In this document: positions 23,773-32,590 of the stretch, piece by piece
How the letters are laid out: each line of letters begins with the position of its first letter
Numbering within the stretch: position 1 is the stretch's first letter
Source of the DNA: Micromonospora alfalfae
GTDB taxonomy: Bacteria; Actinomycetota; Actinomycetes; Mycobacteriales; Micromonosporaceae
Assembly: GCF_022230925.1 (NCBI RefSeq)
Contig: NZ_JAKKFH010000025.1
Coordinates: 243,879 to 307,878, forward strand
Length of the DNA: 64,000 nt
Reading direction: 5' to 3'
The notes under the pieces: model-generated
The model's database searches: none
What the model was told of the DNA's origin: nothing
The model's input: the letters and a program-made list of their open reading frames with translations, nothing else
Translations under genes and position numbers: made by a program

Positions 23773-25770
23773 TTACGGCTTTGGGGGGATGCGGCGGCGG
23801 ACGTCCTCGGAGGTTGACGGGCCGGGCGACCAGCGGGCCACCCAGGGCAGCTCCTCGGACGGGGTGAGCACGCCCTCCTCCAGGCCGGCGTAACGGCCGG
23901 CGAGGATGCGCTTCGCGGCGGCGGTGTCGACCGAGTCGGTGTTGTCCCAGAGTGCGGCGAACAGGGCGTCCACCCGCACCCGCGCCTGCCGGCAGAACAG
24001 GTCGGCCAGCTCGATGTTCTCCGGGCGGCTGTCCCGTTCGGCGGAGGCCCGGACGCAGACCGCGGACATCGCGAACAACTCGGCGCCGATGTCCACAACC
24101 CGGCCGAGGAACGCCTGCTTACGCTCCATCTTTCCCTGCCAGCGGGACATCGCGTAGAACGTCGACCGGGCCAGCTTGCGCGACGAACGCTCCACCTGGC
24201 GCAGGTGCGCGGCGAGCGGGCCGAACTCGGCGTACGCCGAGGGGCTCTGCCCCCGGCCGACGGCGAGGGTGGGCAGCCACTTCGCGTAGAAGGCACCGGC
24301 TCGCGCGCCGGCTCGGGCCTTGCGGCCCAGCCCCGCGTCCGGGTCGATGATGTCGCCGGCCACCGACAGGTGGGCGTCGACCGCCTCCCGCGCGATCAGC
24401 AGGTGCATGATCTCGGTGGAGCCCTCGAAGATCCGGTTGATCCGCAGGTCGCGGAGCATCTGCTCGACGGCGGCCGGGCGTTCGCCGCGGGCGGCCAACG
24501 AGTCGGCAGTCTCGTAGCCGCGCCCGCCCCGGATCTGGATCAGCTCGTCGGCGATCTTCCAGGCCATCTCGCTGGCGTACAGCTTGACCAGTGCCGCCTC
24601 GATCCGGATGTCGTTGCGGTCGTCGTCGGCGAGCAGGCAGCAGAGGTCGAGCATCGTCTCCATGCCGTACGTGGTGGCGGCGATGAAGGAGAGTTTCTGA
24701 GCGACCGCCTCGTGCTCGCCCACCGGGCGTCCCCACTGGACCCGGTCGGCGGCCCATCCTCGGGCCACGTTCAACGCCCACTTGCCGGCGCCCACGCACA
24801 TGGCCGGCAGGGAGAGCCGGCCGGTGTTCAGAGTGGTCAGGGCGATCTTCAGCCCCTTGCCCTCGCCGCCGATGACGTTCTCGGCGGGGACGATCACGTC
24901 GTGGAACCGGGTCAGGCTGTTCTCCAGGCCGCGCAGGCCGATGAACTCGTTGCGCCGCTCGACGGTGATGCCGGGGCTGTCGCCGTCCACAACGAAGGCG
25001 GTGATGCCGCCCCGACGTCCCTCGGTGGCCGGCACCCGGGCCATCACCACCAGCAGGGTGGCCACGATGCCGTTGGTGGCCCAGAGCTTCACCCCGTTGA
25101 GCCGGTAACCGGTGCCGTCCTCGGTCGGCTCCGCGATGGTGGCCAGCCGGGCCGGGTCGGAGCCGACGTCCGGTTCGGTGAGCAGGAACGCGGACACCTC
25201 GCCGGCGGCGAGCCGGGGCAGGAAGCGTTGCTTCTGCTCGGCGGTGCCGAACATCTTCAGTGGCTGCGGCACCCCGATCGACTGGTGCGCCGAGAGCAGC
25301 GCGCCGATGGCCGGGCTGACCGAGCCGGCCAGCATGAGCGCCCGGCAGTAGTGCAGGTTGCTCAGCCCGAGCCCGCCGTACTTCCGGTCGATCTTCATGC
25401 CGAACGCGCCGAGGTCGGCCAGACCGTGGAACACCGAGTCGGGTATCGATGCGTCCCGTTCGATGGCCGCGCCGTCCACCTCGGAGGTCAGGAAGGCGCG
25501 GAACCGACCAAGGAACTCCTCCGCGCGGGCCACGTCGTCCGGGTCGGATCGGGGCCACGGGTCGATCAGGTCGAGCCGGAACCGACCGAGGAACAGCTCC
25601 TTGCCGAAGCTGGGGCGGTCCCAGGTGGACTCCCGGGCGGCCTCGGCGACCTGCCGGGCCTCCTTCTCGGTGACCTGCCCGGCTTCCGCTGGCAGCGGCG
25701 CGGCGGCACCGGCGGTGGTTTCGGAGTCGGGGCCGTCCGGTGCCGGTCGGCCATCCTGCGTCGTGGTCAC
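23773..25770 (-). CDS. acyl-CoA dehydrogenase family protein
   Basis: FAD enzyme of the acyl-CoA dehydrogenase superfamily, about 665 residues. It contains the standard order: N-terminal helices, LTEPDVGSDPARLATIAE and LNGVKLWATNG for FAD binding, FHDVIVPAENVIGGEGKG, and C-terminal IRGGRGYETADS with RDLRINRIFEGSTEIMHLLIAREA, where the Glu of FEGS/TEI marks the fold. A further 150-residue C-terminal extension carries YAMSRWQGKMERK and a Cys-containing helix, as in the long very-long-chain-type enzymes. The GTG at 25770 has GAGGGGGCA in front; an in-frame GTG at 25824 is also possible. It may take part in fatty acid beta-oxidation. Confidence 0.88.
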   Translation of the reverse strand: MTTTQDGRPAPDGPDSETTAGAAAPLPAEAGQVTEKEARQVAEAARESTWDRPSFGKELFLGRFRLDLIDPWPRSDPDDVARAEEFLGRFRAFLTSEVDGAAIERDASIPDSVFHGLADLGAFGMKIDRKYGGLGLSNLHYCRALMLAGSVSPAIGALLSAHQSIGVPQPLKMFGTAEQKQRFLPRLAAGEVSAFLLTEPDVGSDPARLATIAEPTEDGTGYRLNGVKLWATNGIVATLLVVMARVPATEGRRGGITAFVVDGDSPGITVERRNEFIGLRGLENSLTRFHDVIVPAENVIGGEGKGLKIALTTLNTGRLSLPAMCVGAGKWALNVARGWAADRVQWGRPVGEHEAVAQKLSFIAATTYGMETMLDLCCLLADDDRNDIRIEAALVKLYASEMAWKIADELIQIRGGRGYETADSLAARGERPAAVEQMLRDLRINRIFEGSTEIMHLLIAREAVDAHLSVAGDIIDPDAGLGRKARAGARAGAFYAKWLPTLAVGRGQSPSAYAEFGPLAAHLRQVERSSRKLARSTFYAMSRWQGKMERKQAFLGRVVDIGAELFAMSAVCVRASAERDSRPENIELADLFCRQARVRVDALFAALWDNTDSVDTAAAKRILAGRYAGLEEGVLTPSEELPWVARWSPGPSTSEDVRRRIPPKP

Positions 25771-25874
25771 GGCTGCCCCCTCGAAGCTCGGTGCGGCTGC
25801 GTCGACGTGCGCGACTACCGCCACGCTACCCCCGGTTGTTACCCAGGGGTAGCGCTGCGTGAAGATCGGAGCGG

Positions 25875-26378
25875 TCAGCGACCGATGGTGGTGTCCGGAT
25901 CGTCGTCATCGTCGTCGATGTCGTCCTCACCCCAGTTGCGTCGGGCGAACGGCAGGGCCACCCAGAACGTGAGGAACCAGATTCCAGCCAGGGCGCTGAG
26001 CACGAAGGCGATCGGCCGGTCCAACACGAAGTCGGTGATCAGCAGCACCGCGCTGACCATCGCGACCAGCATGAAGGCGAGACCGCCGGTGGCCATCCGG
26101 TGCGCGAAGCGGACCAGTTCCGGTTTGCGCCCCTGCCGGAACAGCGCCCGGTGGAACGCCACCGGCGAGATGATCAGCGCGGTGGCGGCGGCCGCCGCGA
26201 GCAACGCCACTATGTAAACGTCGCGTTGGAACTCGGTGGTCTCGGTGAACCCGTTACTGAACGGCAGGGTGAGCAGGAAGGCGAAGAGGATCTGCACGCC
26301 GGTCTGGGCGACCCGTAACTCCTGCAGCAGGTCGGCGAAGTTGCGCTGCCAGCGCTGCTTGTCGGTCTCCTTGGACAC
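25875..26378 (-). CDS. DUF6328-type membrane protein
   Basis: A 167-residue protein with four membrane segments: GVQILFAFLLTLPFSNGF, VYIVALLAAAAATALIIS, LAFMLVAMVSAVLLITDFVL and IAFVLSALAGIWFLTFWV. The conserved N-terminal cytosolic part is RWQRNFADLLQELRVAQTGVQ. The tail is an acidic run (DDIDDDDDDPD). Proteins of this kind are common in actinobacteria, and no function is established. It lies about 100 bp upstream of the acyl-CoA dehydrogenase gene and may share its transcript. Confidence 0.82.
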   Translation of the reverse strand: MSKETDKQRWQRNFADLLQELRVAQTGVQILFAFLLTLPFSNGFTETTEFQRDVYIVALLAAAAATALIISPVAFHRALFRQGRKPELVRFAHRMATGGLAFMLVAMVSAVLLITDFVLDRPIAFVLSALAGIWFLTFWVALPFARRNWGEDDIDDDDDDPDTTIGR

Positions 26379-26401
26379 GCGCTACCTCCGGTGAGACGCT
26401 A

Positions 26402-26427
26402 CTGCCGGCGGTCCCGGCCGCCGGCAG
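26402..26427 (-). terminator. terminator-like hairpin after the SIS gene
   Basis: CTGCCGGCGG and CCGCCGGCAG are perfect complements around TCCCGG. The hairpin lies between the stop of the SIS-domain gene and the start of the DUF6328 gene and probably ends the three-gene operon upstream. Confidence 0.65.
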
Positions 26428-26517
26428 CAACGCCAATGCCCCACCCGACCGAGCGCGAAACAGGTTCACGACATCTGCCGTTCATCTCGGCGAGGCAGGT
26501 CGACCGCAAGCGCCGTG

Positions 26518-27267
26518 TCAGGACCCGCGTCGGATCCGGCCCGCGTACCGAGCTTCCAGCTCGTTGTTGTGCGCGTCGCCGTCGGGGATGTTCGCCGACA
26601 GGTAGACCGGGGGACGCTCCCCCGCCGCCAGCAACCGCGCCACCACCTCCACTGTCACCTGCTGCGCCAGCAGCGCCGCGGTGATCGAGGAGACCGCGCC
26701 GACCGCGCCGCCGCCGGGCAGGGGCAGCGTCGCGTCGCCGTACGGTGCGCCGTTGTCGAGCACCACGTCGGCGAGGTCGCTCAGCTTGCGCCCGGACGGG
26801 TGCCGGGAGGTCATCCGGCCGGAGTGCTGCGCCGAGGTGATCGCCACCAACCCGTGGCCGTGCTCCTTCACCAGCGTGGCGAACTCCACCATCGCGCCGT
26901 TGACACCGGAGTTCGAGGCGAGCACGAAGACATCTGTGGGACGCACCGGGGCCAGCTCGTAGAGGCGGTGCGCGACGGCCGGGTCCCGTTCCAGCAGCGG
27001 ACCGAGTCGGTCGGCCGGTTCGCCACCCAGCAGCACCAGATCGCGTAGCGCGATCCGGTTGGTCGGCACCAGACCGCCGGCCCGTCCGGCGATCTCCATG
27101 GCGAGGGCCTCCGAGTGCCCGGTGCCGAACGCGTGCACCACGCCGTCGGCTCGGACGGCCTCGGCGATCAGGTCGGCGGCCCGCCCCACCGCCTCCCGCT
27201 GACTGGCGGCCACCCGGCCGATCGTCTCGGTCACCACGGCCAGGTAGTCCTCGGCACTCACCGTCAT
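26518..27267 (-). CDS. SIS domain sugar-phosphate isomerase-like protein (UPF0309 type)
   Basis: The 249-residue protein is a single SIS domain. It has VVHAFGTGHSEALAMEIAGRAGG (phosphosugar-binding loop near residue 46), DVFVLASNSGVNGAMVEFA and HGLVAITSAQHSG. Related proteins bind phosphorylated amino sugars or act as isomerases/etherases in peptidoglycan recycling, but this subgroup is uncharacterised. Its ATG overlaps the stop of the AAC(3)-like gene by 4 bp, so the two are coupled. Confidence 0.85.
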   Translation of the reverse strand: MTVSAEDYLAVVTETIGRVAASQREAVGRAADLIAEAVRADGVVHAFGTGHSEALAMEIAGRAGGLVPTNRIALRDLVLLGGEPADRLGPLLERDPAVAHRLYELAPVRPTDVFVLASNSGVNGAMVEFATLVKEHGHGLVAITSAQHSGRMTSRHPSGRKLSDLADVVLDNGAPYGDATLPLPGGGAVGAVSSITAALLAQQVTVEVVARLLAAGERPPVYLSANIPDGDAHNNELEARYAGRIRRGS

Positions 27268-28070
27268 ACGTCCTCCGTCGTTCGATTACGGGCCAGCCAG
27301 CGAACCGCGAAGTCGACAGCCGCCCGCTGGCGCATCAACCTGCCGGTCCCGGTGCCGACCGGTGCGGTGCGTACCGCTCCGGTGGCCTCCAGGTCCCCGC
27401 CCAACGCGGCGAAGTCGTCCGCGTCGAGTCGTACGTCCTGCCACCACGCCCAGTCCCGACCACCGTCGGCGGTACGCACCGCGGCACCGATCCGCTGCCG
27501 GGGCGCGCCGGGGCGGCGGTACTCGGCAAGGTGCAGTGAGGTGCTCACCGAGTGGTCCACGCCGAGCAGCAACACGTCGGCGTCGAGGTCGTAGAGGCGG
27601 GCCAGCGGGGAGCCCTCACCGAGCATGTCCACCAGAGTGTGCCCGGCGACCACCTGCTCGGCGGCCGGGCCGAGCGCGGCGAACGACACGTGCGGATGGG
27701 AGCTGCGCAGCGCGCCGGGCCAGCCGCGGACCGTCTCGGCGAGCGCGCCCATGAACCGGCTCGGGGTGACCGCCGGGTCGAAACCCGGCATCTCCGAGCG
27801 GATCAGCGGCCACCAGCCCGCCGGCACCGGCGGGTTGCGCCACTGCGCGGGGTCGCTGTTGTCGGGCGTGTGGGTGGGCACGACGATCGTGCCGTCCGGG
27901 CCGAGCGCGTCGCGCAGGGCGAGCGCCACCGCGTGCGGACCGCCGCTGACGAAGCCCAGCGAACGCAGCGAGGCGTGCACCAGCAGCGTCGCGCCGGGGC
28001 GTACGCCAAGCACGCGCAGCTGCGCGGCGATCGAGCGACGGCTACCCGGCCCGCTGGCGTCCGTCGTCAC
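27264..28070 (-). CDS. aminoglycoside N(3)-acetyltransferase family protein
   Basis: A 268-residue AAC(3)/YokD-type acetyl-CoA transferase. Motifs include LLVHASLRSLGFVSGG, DGTIVVPTHTPDNSDP, MPGFDPAVTPSRFMGALAE and HPHVSFAALGP with conserved His, then VLLLGVDHSVSTSLHLAEYR with the catalytic His of this family. The GTG at 28070 has GGGAGAG five bases before it and gives the normal N-terminus. It may detoxify aminoglycosides or acetylate an amino sugar; the neighbouring SIS gene makes the second option worth considering. Operon order is hydrolase, AAC(3)-like, SIS. Confidence 0.85.
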   Translation of the reverse strand: MTTDASGPGSRRSIAAQLRVLGVRPGATLLVHASLRSLGFVSGGPHAVALALRDALGPDGTIVVPTHTPDNSDPAQWRNPPVPAGWWPLIRSEMPGFDPAVTPSRFMGALAETVRGWPGALRSSHPHVSFAALGPAAEQVVAGHTLVDMLGEGSPLARLYDLDADVLLLGVDHSVSTSLHLAEYRRPGAPRQRIGAAVRTADGGRDWAWWQDVRLDADDFAALGGDLEATGAVRTAPVGTGTGRLMRQRAAVDFAVRWLARNRTTEDV

Positions 28071-28099
28071 GTTGGCTCTCCCTCGCGGACCCGCACGGC

Positions 28100-28930
28100 T
28101 CAGGCCGTCCCGCCCGCTCGGGCCAGGATCGCCTCGGCGAGCGGGGCCGGCGCCGCGTCCGGGATCCAGTGACTCACCCCGGGCAGCTGCACGAACCGGT
28201 AGTCGCCTGTGACGTTCTGCGCGCACGCCTCGGCGGCGGTCCGGCCGATGGCGACGTCCCGGTCACTCCAGACGTACGTGGTGGGCACCGCGACCGGGCC
28301 GACGCCGGCCAGGTCGGCGCGGGACATCGCCCGGTACCAGTTCAGCGCTGCTGTGAGCGCGCCCGGCTCACGCATCGGGTCGGCGTACCGGTTCACCCGG
28401 GACGTGTCGCCCACCCCGCCGAGCAGCTTGCGCAGCGCGGTGGCATGCCACGCCAGCAGCACTTTCTCGGCCTTCTCGGGCTTGCGGAACAGCGCGATGT
28501 ACGACGAGCGGGCCTTCTGTTGGGCGTCGGTGCTCAGGGCGTGCGCCATGGCCGCCGGATGCGGTACGGACACCGCGGTCAGCGTGTTGACCCGCTCGGG
28601 GTGCCGGGCGGCAACCGCCCAGGCCACTACCGCGCCCCAGTCGTGGCCGACCAGGTGCACGGCGTCCAGTCCGAGCGCGTCGAGCACCGCCACCGCGTCG
28701 GTGACCAGTTCGGGGATCCGGTAGTCGGCCACCGCCGTGGGCCGGGCGCCGGGTGAGTAACCGCGCTGGTCCAGCGCGTACGTGCGCAGCCCACCGGCGT
28801 GCAGCGCCGGCACCACGTCGTCCCACTCGCCGCTGTGCTGAGGGAAACCGTGCAGCAGCAGGACGGGTACGCCGTCCGTCGGACCGCCGACGGTCACCTC
28901 GAACGTGAAGCCTCGCGCGTCAACCCGCAT
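28100..28930 (-). CDS. alpha/beta hydrolase, epoxide hydrolase-like
   Basis: A 276-residue alpha/beta hydrolase. The oxyanion motif is LLLHGFPQ, the nucleophile elbow GHDWGA places Asp97 at the position of the nucleophile, as in epoxide hydrolases and haloalkane dehalogenases rather than esterases, and the catalytic His lies in GVSHWIPDA near the C-terminus. The ATG at 28930 is preferred over upstream in-frame codons. It is the first gene of the operon with AAC(3)-like and SIS genes and diverges from the TPP riboswitch. Confidence 0.88.
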   Translation of the reverse strand: MRVDARGFTFEVTVGGPTDGVPVLLLHGFPQHSGEWDDVVPALHAGGLRTYALDQRGYSPGARPTAVADYRIPELVTDAVAVLDALGLDAVHLVGHDWGAVVAWAVAARHPERVNTLTAVSVPHPAAMAHALSTDAQQKARSSYIALFRKPEKAEKVLLAWHATALRKLLGGVGDTSRVNRYADPMREPGALTAALNWYRAMSRADLAGVGPVAVPTTYVWSDRDVAIGRTAAEACAQNVTGDYRFVQLPGVSHWIPDAAPAPLAEAILARAGGTA

Positions 28931-29043
28931 GATCGGAAGCGTACCCAGCCGGCGGTCGGCGGGTCGCTCCCGCAGGTCAGGCGGATGCCCTGCTGGGCCC
29001 GCGACGGTGGTCGGTGTTAGCGTCAGCGAGACAACTTCATATC

Positions 29044-29128
<85 letters not shown>

Positions 29129-29216
29129 GGTCGACCTCCAGCCGCGCCGCAGTCCGGTGCCACCGGACGCGGCGTGCGTCTTCTCCTGGTTCGCACTCAC
29201 GAACTGGGAGCAACAC

Positions 29217-29810
29217 ATGACATCCACCACCGACACACACCGTTGGCGCACCATCGACATCGTGATCGCCTCGGTGATCGCTGTCGCCTTCGGCGTCATC
29301 TTCTGGGCCTGGGGTCTGGTCTGGAGCGCCACCGAGGGCGCGTTCGCTTTCTTCCCGCCGGCGCAGACGCTGCTCTACGGCGTCTGGCTGATGCCGGCGG
29401 TGATCGGCGGGCTGGTCATCCGCAAGCCCGGCGCCGCGCTCTACTGCGAAACCGTGGCCGCTGTCCTGTCCGCGCTGCTGGGCAGCCAGTGGGCCGGCAC
29501 GGTGATCCCGCAGGGAATCGTGCAGGGCATCGGCGCCGAACTGGCCTTCGCCGCCTTCCGGTACCGGTCGTTCCGGCTGCCGACCGCGGTGTTCGCGGGC
29601 GCGCTGACCGGGCTCAGCGCCGCGTTGTTCGACTTCTTCGTCTGGAACGTCGACTACGCGCTGACCGACTACCGCATCCCGTACGCGCTGCTCACCATCG
29701 TCAGCGCCACAGTGATCGCCGGCCTGGGTGGCTGGCTGCTGACGAACGCCCTGGCCAACACCGGCGTCCTGGACCGTTTCCCCGCAGGCCGAAACCGAGC
29801 CCTGGTCTGA
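29217..29810 (+). CDS. ykoE: ECF transporter substrate-binding component, YkoE type
   Basis: Membrane S component that captures the hydroxymethylpyrimidine/thiamine-type substrate for an energy-coupling factor transporter. The 197 residues contain five to six hydrophobic segments, with IDIVIASVIAVAFGVIFWAWG first and PAQTLLYGVWLMPAVIGGL and ALYCETVAAVLSALLGSQWAG typical of YkoE. The TPP riboswitch in front ties it to thiamine metabolism. The ATG at 29217 has GGGAGCAAC before it. The ATPase and EcfT genes follow. Confidence 0.93.
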   Translation: MTSTTDTHRWRTIDIVIASVIAVAFGVIFWAWGLVWSATEGAFAFFPPAQTLLYGVWLMPAVIGGLVIRKPGAALYCETVAAVLSALLGSQWAGTVIPQGIVQGIGAELAFAAFRYRSFRLPTAVFAGALTGLSAALFDFFVWNVDYALTDYRIPYALLTIVSATVIAGLGGWLLTNALANTGVLDRFPAGRNRALV

Positions 29811-29826
29811 CCCCCATCAAACCCGC

Positions 29827-29886
29827 GTTGATCAAGAGGTTTGCGTCAACGGAAGGCGATTTCCTGACGCAAACCTCTTGATCAAC
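29827..29886. repeat. 60-bp palindromic element, 22-bp perfect arms
   Basis: GTTGATCAAGAGG at 29827 starts a 22-bp arm whose exact complement ends at 29886; the loop is 16 bases. With flanking ACCC/GGGT the pairing extends to about 28 bp. It lies in the 109-bp gap between ykoE and the ATPase gene of the same transport system, so it can act as an attenuating hairpin inside the operon. Confidence 0.9.
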
Positions 29887-29919
29887 CGGGGTAGGCGGGG
29901 GCGCGCGGCAGGGAGGGGG

Positions 29920-31359
29920 GTGGGTTTGGTGGGCGGGGTACTGCTGCGGGGGTTCGGGTGGCGGCACGCTGGGCGGCGCGCCTGGGCCGTACGCGGGGTT
30001 GATCTGCGGGTCGAGGCTGGGGAGCGCGTCTTGCTTCTCGGGCCCTCCGGGGCCGGCAAGAGCACAGTGCTCAGCGCGTTGGCCGGGCTGCTCCCTGAGG
30101 ACTCCGGCGAGCAGGAGGGCACCGTCGAGATCGACGGGCTCGACCCGCGCAAGGGGCGGGAACGGGTCGGCATCGTCTTCCAGGACCCGGAGACCCAACT
30201 GGTGATGGCGCGCTGCGGCGACGACGTAGCGTTCGGGCTGGAGAACCGGGGAGTGCCGGCCGACGAGATCTGGCCCCGGGTGGACGAGGCGCTGCACCGG
30301 GTCGGCTTCCCGTACCCCCGGGACCGCCACACAGCGGCGCTCTCCGGCGGCGAGCAGCAACGCCTCGCCCTGGCCGGCGCGCTGGCCCTGCGCCCCGCCC
30401 TGCTGCTGCTCGACGAGCCGACCGCCAACCTCGACCCGGCCGGGGCCGAACTGGTCCGGCACGCGGTGGCCGGCGCGCTGGACACCGACACCACGCTGAT
30501 CCTGGTCGAGCACCGGGTCGCCGAGGCACTGCCGCTGGTCGACCGGGTGGTCGTCCTCGAACCGGGTGGCGGCGTGCGCGCGGACGGCGCGCCCGAGGCG
30601 GTCTTCGCCGCCCACGGCGCCGCCCTGGCCGCCGAGGGGGTCTGGGTGCCCGGTCACCCCATCGCGCCCCGGCCGGCCACCGCCGGCCCCGGGGAGCTGT
30701 TGCTCACCGCCGACCGGCTCGGCCTGCCGCCCCGGCTGGGCTCCACCGACCTGGCGGTACGCGCCGGTGAAGCACTCGCCGTACGCGGACCGAACGGTGC
30801 CGGCAAGTCCACCCTGGCGTTGCTGCTCGGCGGTCTGCTCCGGCCGGGCAGCGGGCGGGTCACCGCGTCCACCGGGTTGGCCGGCGCGGACCACCGCACT
30901 CCCCCGCACCGGTGGCGGGCCCCCGCGCTGACCCGACGCATCGGGTCGGTCTTCCAGGATCCGGAGCACCAGTTCGTCACCAGCACAGTCTTCGACGAGT
31001 TGGCGCTCGGCCCGCGCCGCACCGGTCAACCAGAGGCGGCCGTCAAGGAAACAGTGACCGGGCTGCTGGACCGGCTGCGGCTGGCCCGACTCGCCGCCGC
31101 CAACCCGTACACCCTCTCGGGTGGCGAAGCGCGGCGGCTGAGCGTGGCGACGGCCCTGGCCACCGCGCCACGCCTGCTGATCTGCGACGAACCCACCTTC
31201 GGCCAGGACCGGCGGACCTGGCGGGAACTGGTCGACCTCTTCGCCGACCTGCGCGACGCCGGGCACGGCGTGGTCACTGTCACCCACGACGCGGACTTCG
31301 TCGCCGCGCTCGCCGACCGCACCGTCACCCTGCACCGCGCCCCGGACGACCACCGATGA
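29920..31359 (+). CDS. ykoD: energy-coupling factor ABC ATPase with two nucleotide-binding domains, YkoD type
   Basis: Double ATPase, 479 residues, energising the ECF transporter. Domain 1: Walker A GPSGAGKST (41-49), signature LSGGEQQRLALAG, Walker B LLLLDEPTANLD. Domain 2: Walker A GPNGAGKST (about 291), signature LSGGEARRLSVA, Walker B LLICDEPTFGQD. The GTG at 29920 follows GGGAGGGG and lies outside the palindromic element; earlier codons in the frame would begin inside that hairpin. The stop overlaps the EcfT start by 4 bp. Confidence 0.93.
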   Translation: MGLVGGVLLRGFGWRHAGRRAWAVRGVDLRVEAGERVLLLGPSGAGKSTVLSALAGLLPEDSGEQEGTVEIDGLDPRKGRERVGIVFQDPETQLVMARCGDDVAFGLENRGVPADEIWPRVDEALHRVGFPYPRDRHTAALSGGEQQRLALAGALALRPALLLLDEPTANLDPAGAELVRHAVAGALDTDTTLILVEHRVAEALPLVDRVVVLEPGGGVRADGAPEAVFAAHGAALAAEGVWVPGHPIAPRPATAGPGELLLTADRLGLPPRLGSTDLAVRAGEALAVRGPNGAGKSTLALLLGGLLRPGSGRVTASTGLAGADHRTPPHRWRAPALTRRIGSVFQDPEHQFVTSTVFDELALGPRRTGQPEAAVKETVTGLLDRLRLARLAAANPYTLSGGEARRLSVATALATAPRLLICDEPTFGQDRRTWRELVDLFADLRDAGHGVVTVTHDADFVAALADRTVTLHRAPDDHR

Positions 31360-32156
31360 TCAGCATCGAACCGGTCGCCGCGCCGGACGCGCCGTTGGCC
31401 CGCCGCAACCCGATAGCGAAGGTCGCCGCCGCGCTCGTCTTCTCGTTCACCCTGCTGGCGACCCTGGACCCGGTGGCCCCGGCGATCGCCATCGCCCTTG
31501 AGCTGGCCGTCCTGCCGCTGTTCGGCATCCGCTACCGGGTGCTGGCCCGCCGGGCCTGGCCACTGCTGCTCAGTGCCGCCGGCATCCTGGTCACCCTGGT
31601 GCTGTTCGCCGCCGACCGGTCCGGTCGGGTCCTGCTGGACGCGGGCCCGGTACTGGTGACCACCGGCGTCCTACTCACCGCGCTCGGCCTGGTGCTGCGG
31701 GTGTTCGCGGTGGCACTGCCCGGCGTGATCGTCTTCGCGACCACCGACCCCACCGACCTGGCCGACGCGTTGATCCAGAACGCGAAAGCGCCGGCCCGGT
31801 TCGCCATCGGGGCGCTGGCCGCGTTCCGGCTCGTGCCGCTGCTCGGTCAGGAGTGGCAGATGATCAGCATGGCTCGACGGGCGCGGGGCGTCGACGCGGG
31901 ACGCAACCCGGTGGCGAAGCTGCGGCTCTTCGCCTCCACCGCGTTCGCGCTGCTGGTGGGGGCGATCCGCCGAGGCACCCGGCTGGCGGTGGCGATGGAC
32001 GCGCGTGGCTTCGACGCCGGCACACCCCGTACCGTCGCCCGCCAGCAACACTTCACCCGCGCCGACTCCCTCCTCATCGCCGGGGCCGCCGTACTCGCCG
32101 CGGCCACCCTGACCACGAGCGTCGCCCTGGGCACCTTCCGCCCCCTCATCGGCTGA
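31356..32156 (+). CDS. ykoC: ECF transporter transmembrane component (EcfT), YkoC type
   Basis: The 266-residue coupling membrane protein of the thiamine-precursor ECF transporter, with five or six hydrophobic segments. Two Ala-Arg-Gly coupling motifs that contact the ATPase are visible: SMARRARGVDAG and AMDARGFDAGTPR. The ATG overlaps the ATPase stop (ATGA). The order S component, ATPase, T component equals ykoE-D-C of Bacillus. After it comes a long palindrome-rich intergenic stretch. Confidence 0.92.
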   Translation: MISIEPVAAPDAPLARRNPIAKVAAALVFSFTLLATLDPVAPAIAIALELAVLPLFGIRYRVLARRAWPLLLSAAGILVTLVLFAADRSGRVLLDAGPVLVTTGVLLTALGLVLRVFAVALPGVIVFATTDPTDLADALIQNAKAPARFAIGALAAFRLVPLLGQEWQMISMARRARGVDAGRNPVAKLRLFASTAFALLVGAIRRGTRLAVAMDARGFDAGTPRTVARQQHFTRADSLLIAGAAVLAAATLTTSVALGTFRPLIG

Positions 32157-32339
32157 CCCCACCCCGCCGCGCCCCCGCCGCGCCCTGCACCCCCGCCCCC
32201 GGCCCGCGCCCCCGCCGCGCCCCGCCCTGCGCCGCGCCCGCACCCTGCCCTGCGCCCCGACCGCGCCCCGACGCGCCCTGCGCCCCGACCGCGCCCCGCC
32301 CCGCCCCGCCGAGCCGCGCCGCGCCGCCAAGATCCGCAC

Positions 32340-32395
32340 AACATCAGGGATGTAGTGGTCTCGCTGACAGCGGAGGCCACTACATCCCTGATGTT
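32340..32395. repeat. palindromic element with ATGTAGTGG stem
   Basis: Arms of 19 bp (starting AACATCAGGGATG) are perfectly complementary around an 18-base loop. The inner stem GATGTAGTGGTCTC / GAGGCCACTACATC is shared with the element at 35376-35455, showing that the two are copies. Confidence 0.9.
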
Positions 32396-32426
32396 GCTGT
32401 CACCGCCCAGCGCCCAAGCGCCACCC

Positions 32427-32504
32427 CCGTCGATCTTGCGGTTTCTGTCGCTCATTCATCCCGATATGCCAGTGATGCGAGGGCAGAAAGTGCAAGATCG
32501 ACGG
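32427..32504. repeat. 78-bp palindromic element
   Basis: Perfect 13-bp outer arms CCGTCGATCTTGC, with further pairing of TTTCTG and CAGAAA inside. Its first nine bases equal those of the element at 23374-23452. Confidence 0.85.
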
Positions 32505-32590
32505 GCGCGGGGCGGGGCTGGGGCTGGGCTGCACGGCACGCGGGGCTGGGCTGGGCGGGAGGCGGGGCGGGGCGGGGTGGGGGTGCTCGG

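Larger units (their letters stand above)
32157..32590. other. 434-bp intergenic block: C-rich arm, two hairpins, G-rich arm
   Basis: No gene was found. From left to right it has about 170 bp of CCCCGCC/GCGCCCC low-complexity sequence, a perfect 19-bp-armed hairpin (32340-32395), a 78-bp palindrome (32427-32504), and about 80 bp of GGGGCGGGG-type sequence. The C-rich and G-rich flanks are broadly complementary, so the whole gap could fold as one large cruciform, and the G-rich side has several runs of four G. Confidence 0.75.

Noticed and set aside
27264..28070. Aminoglycoside resistance determinant
   Set aside because: Family membership is clear, but nothing in the sequence shows that a drug is the substrate; kept as family-level call.
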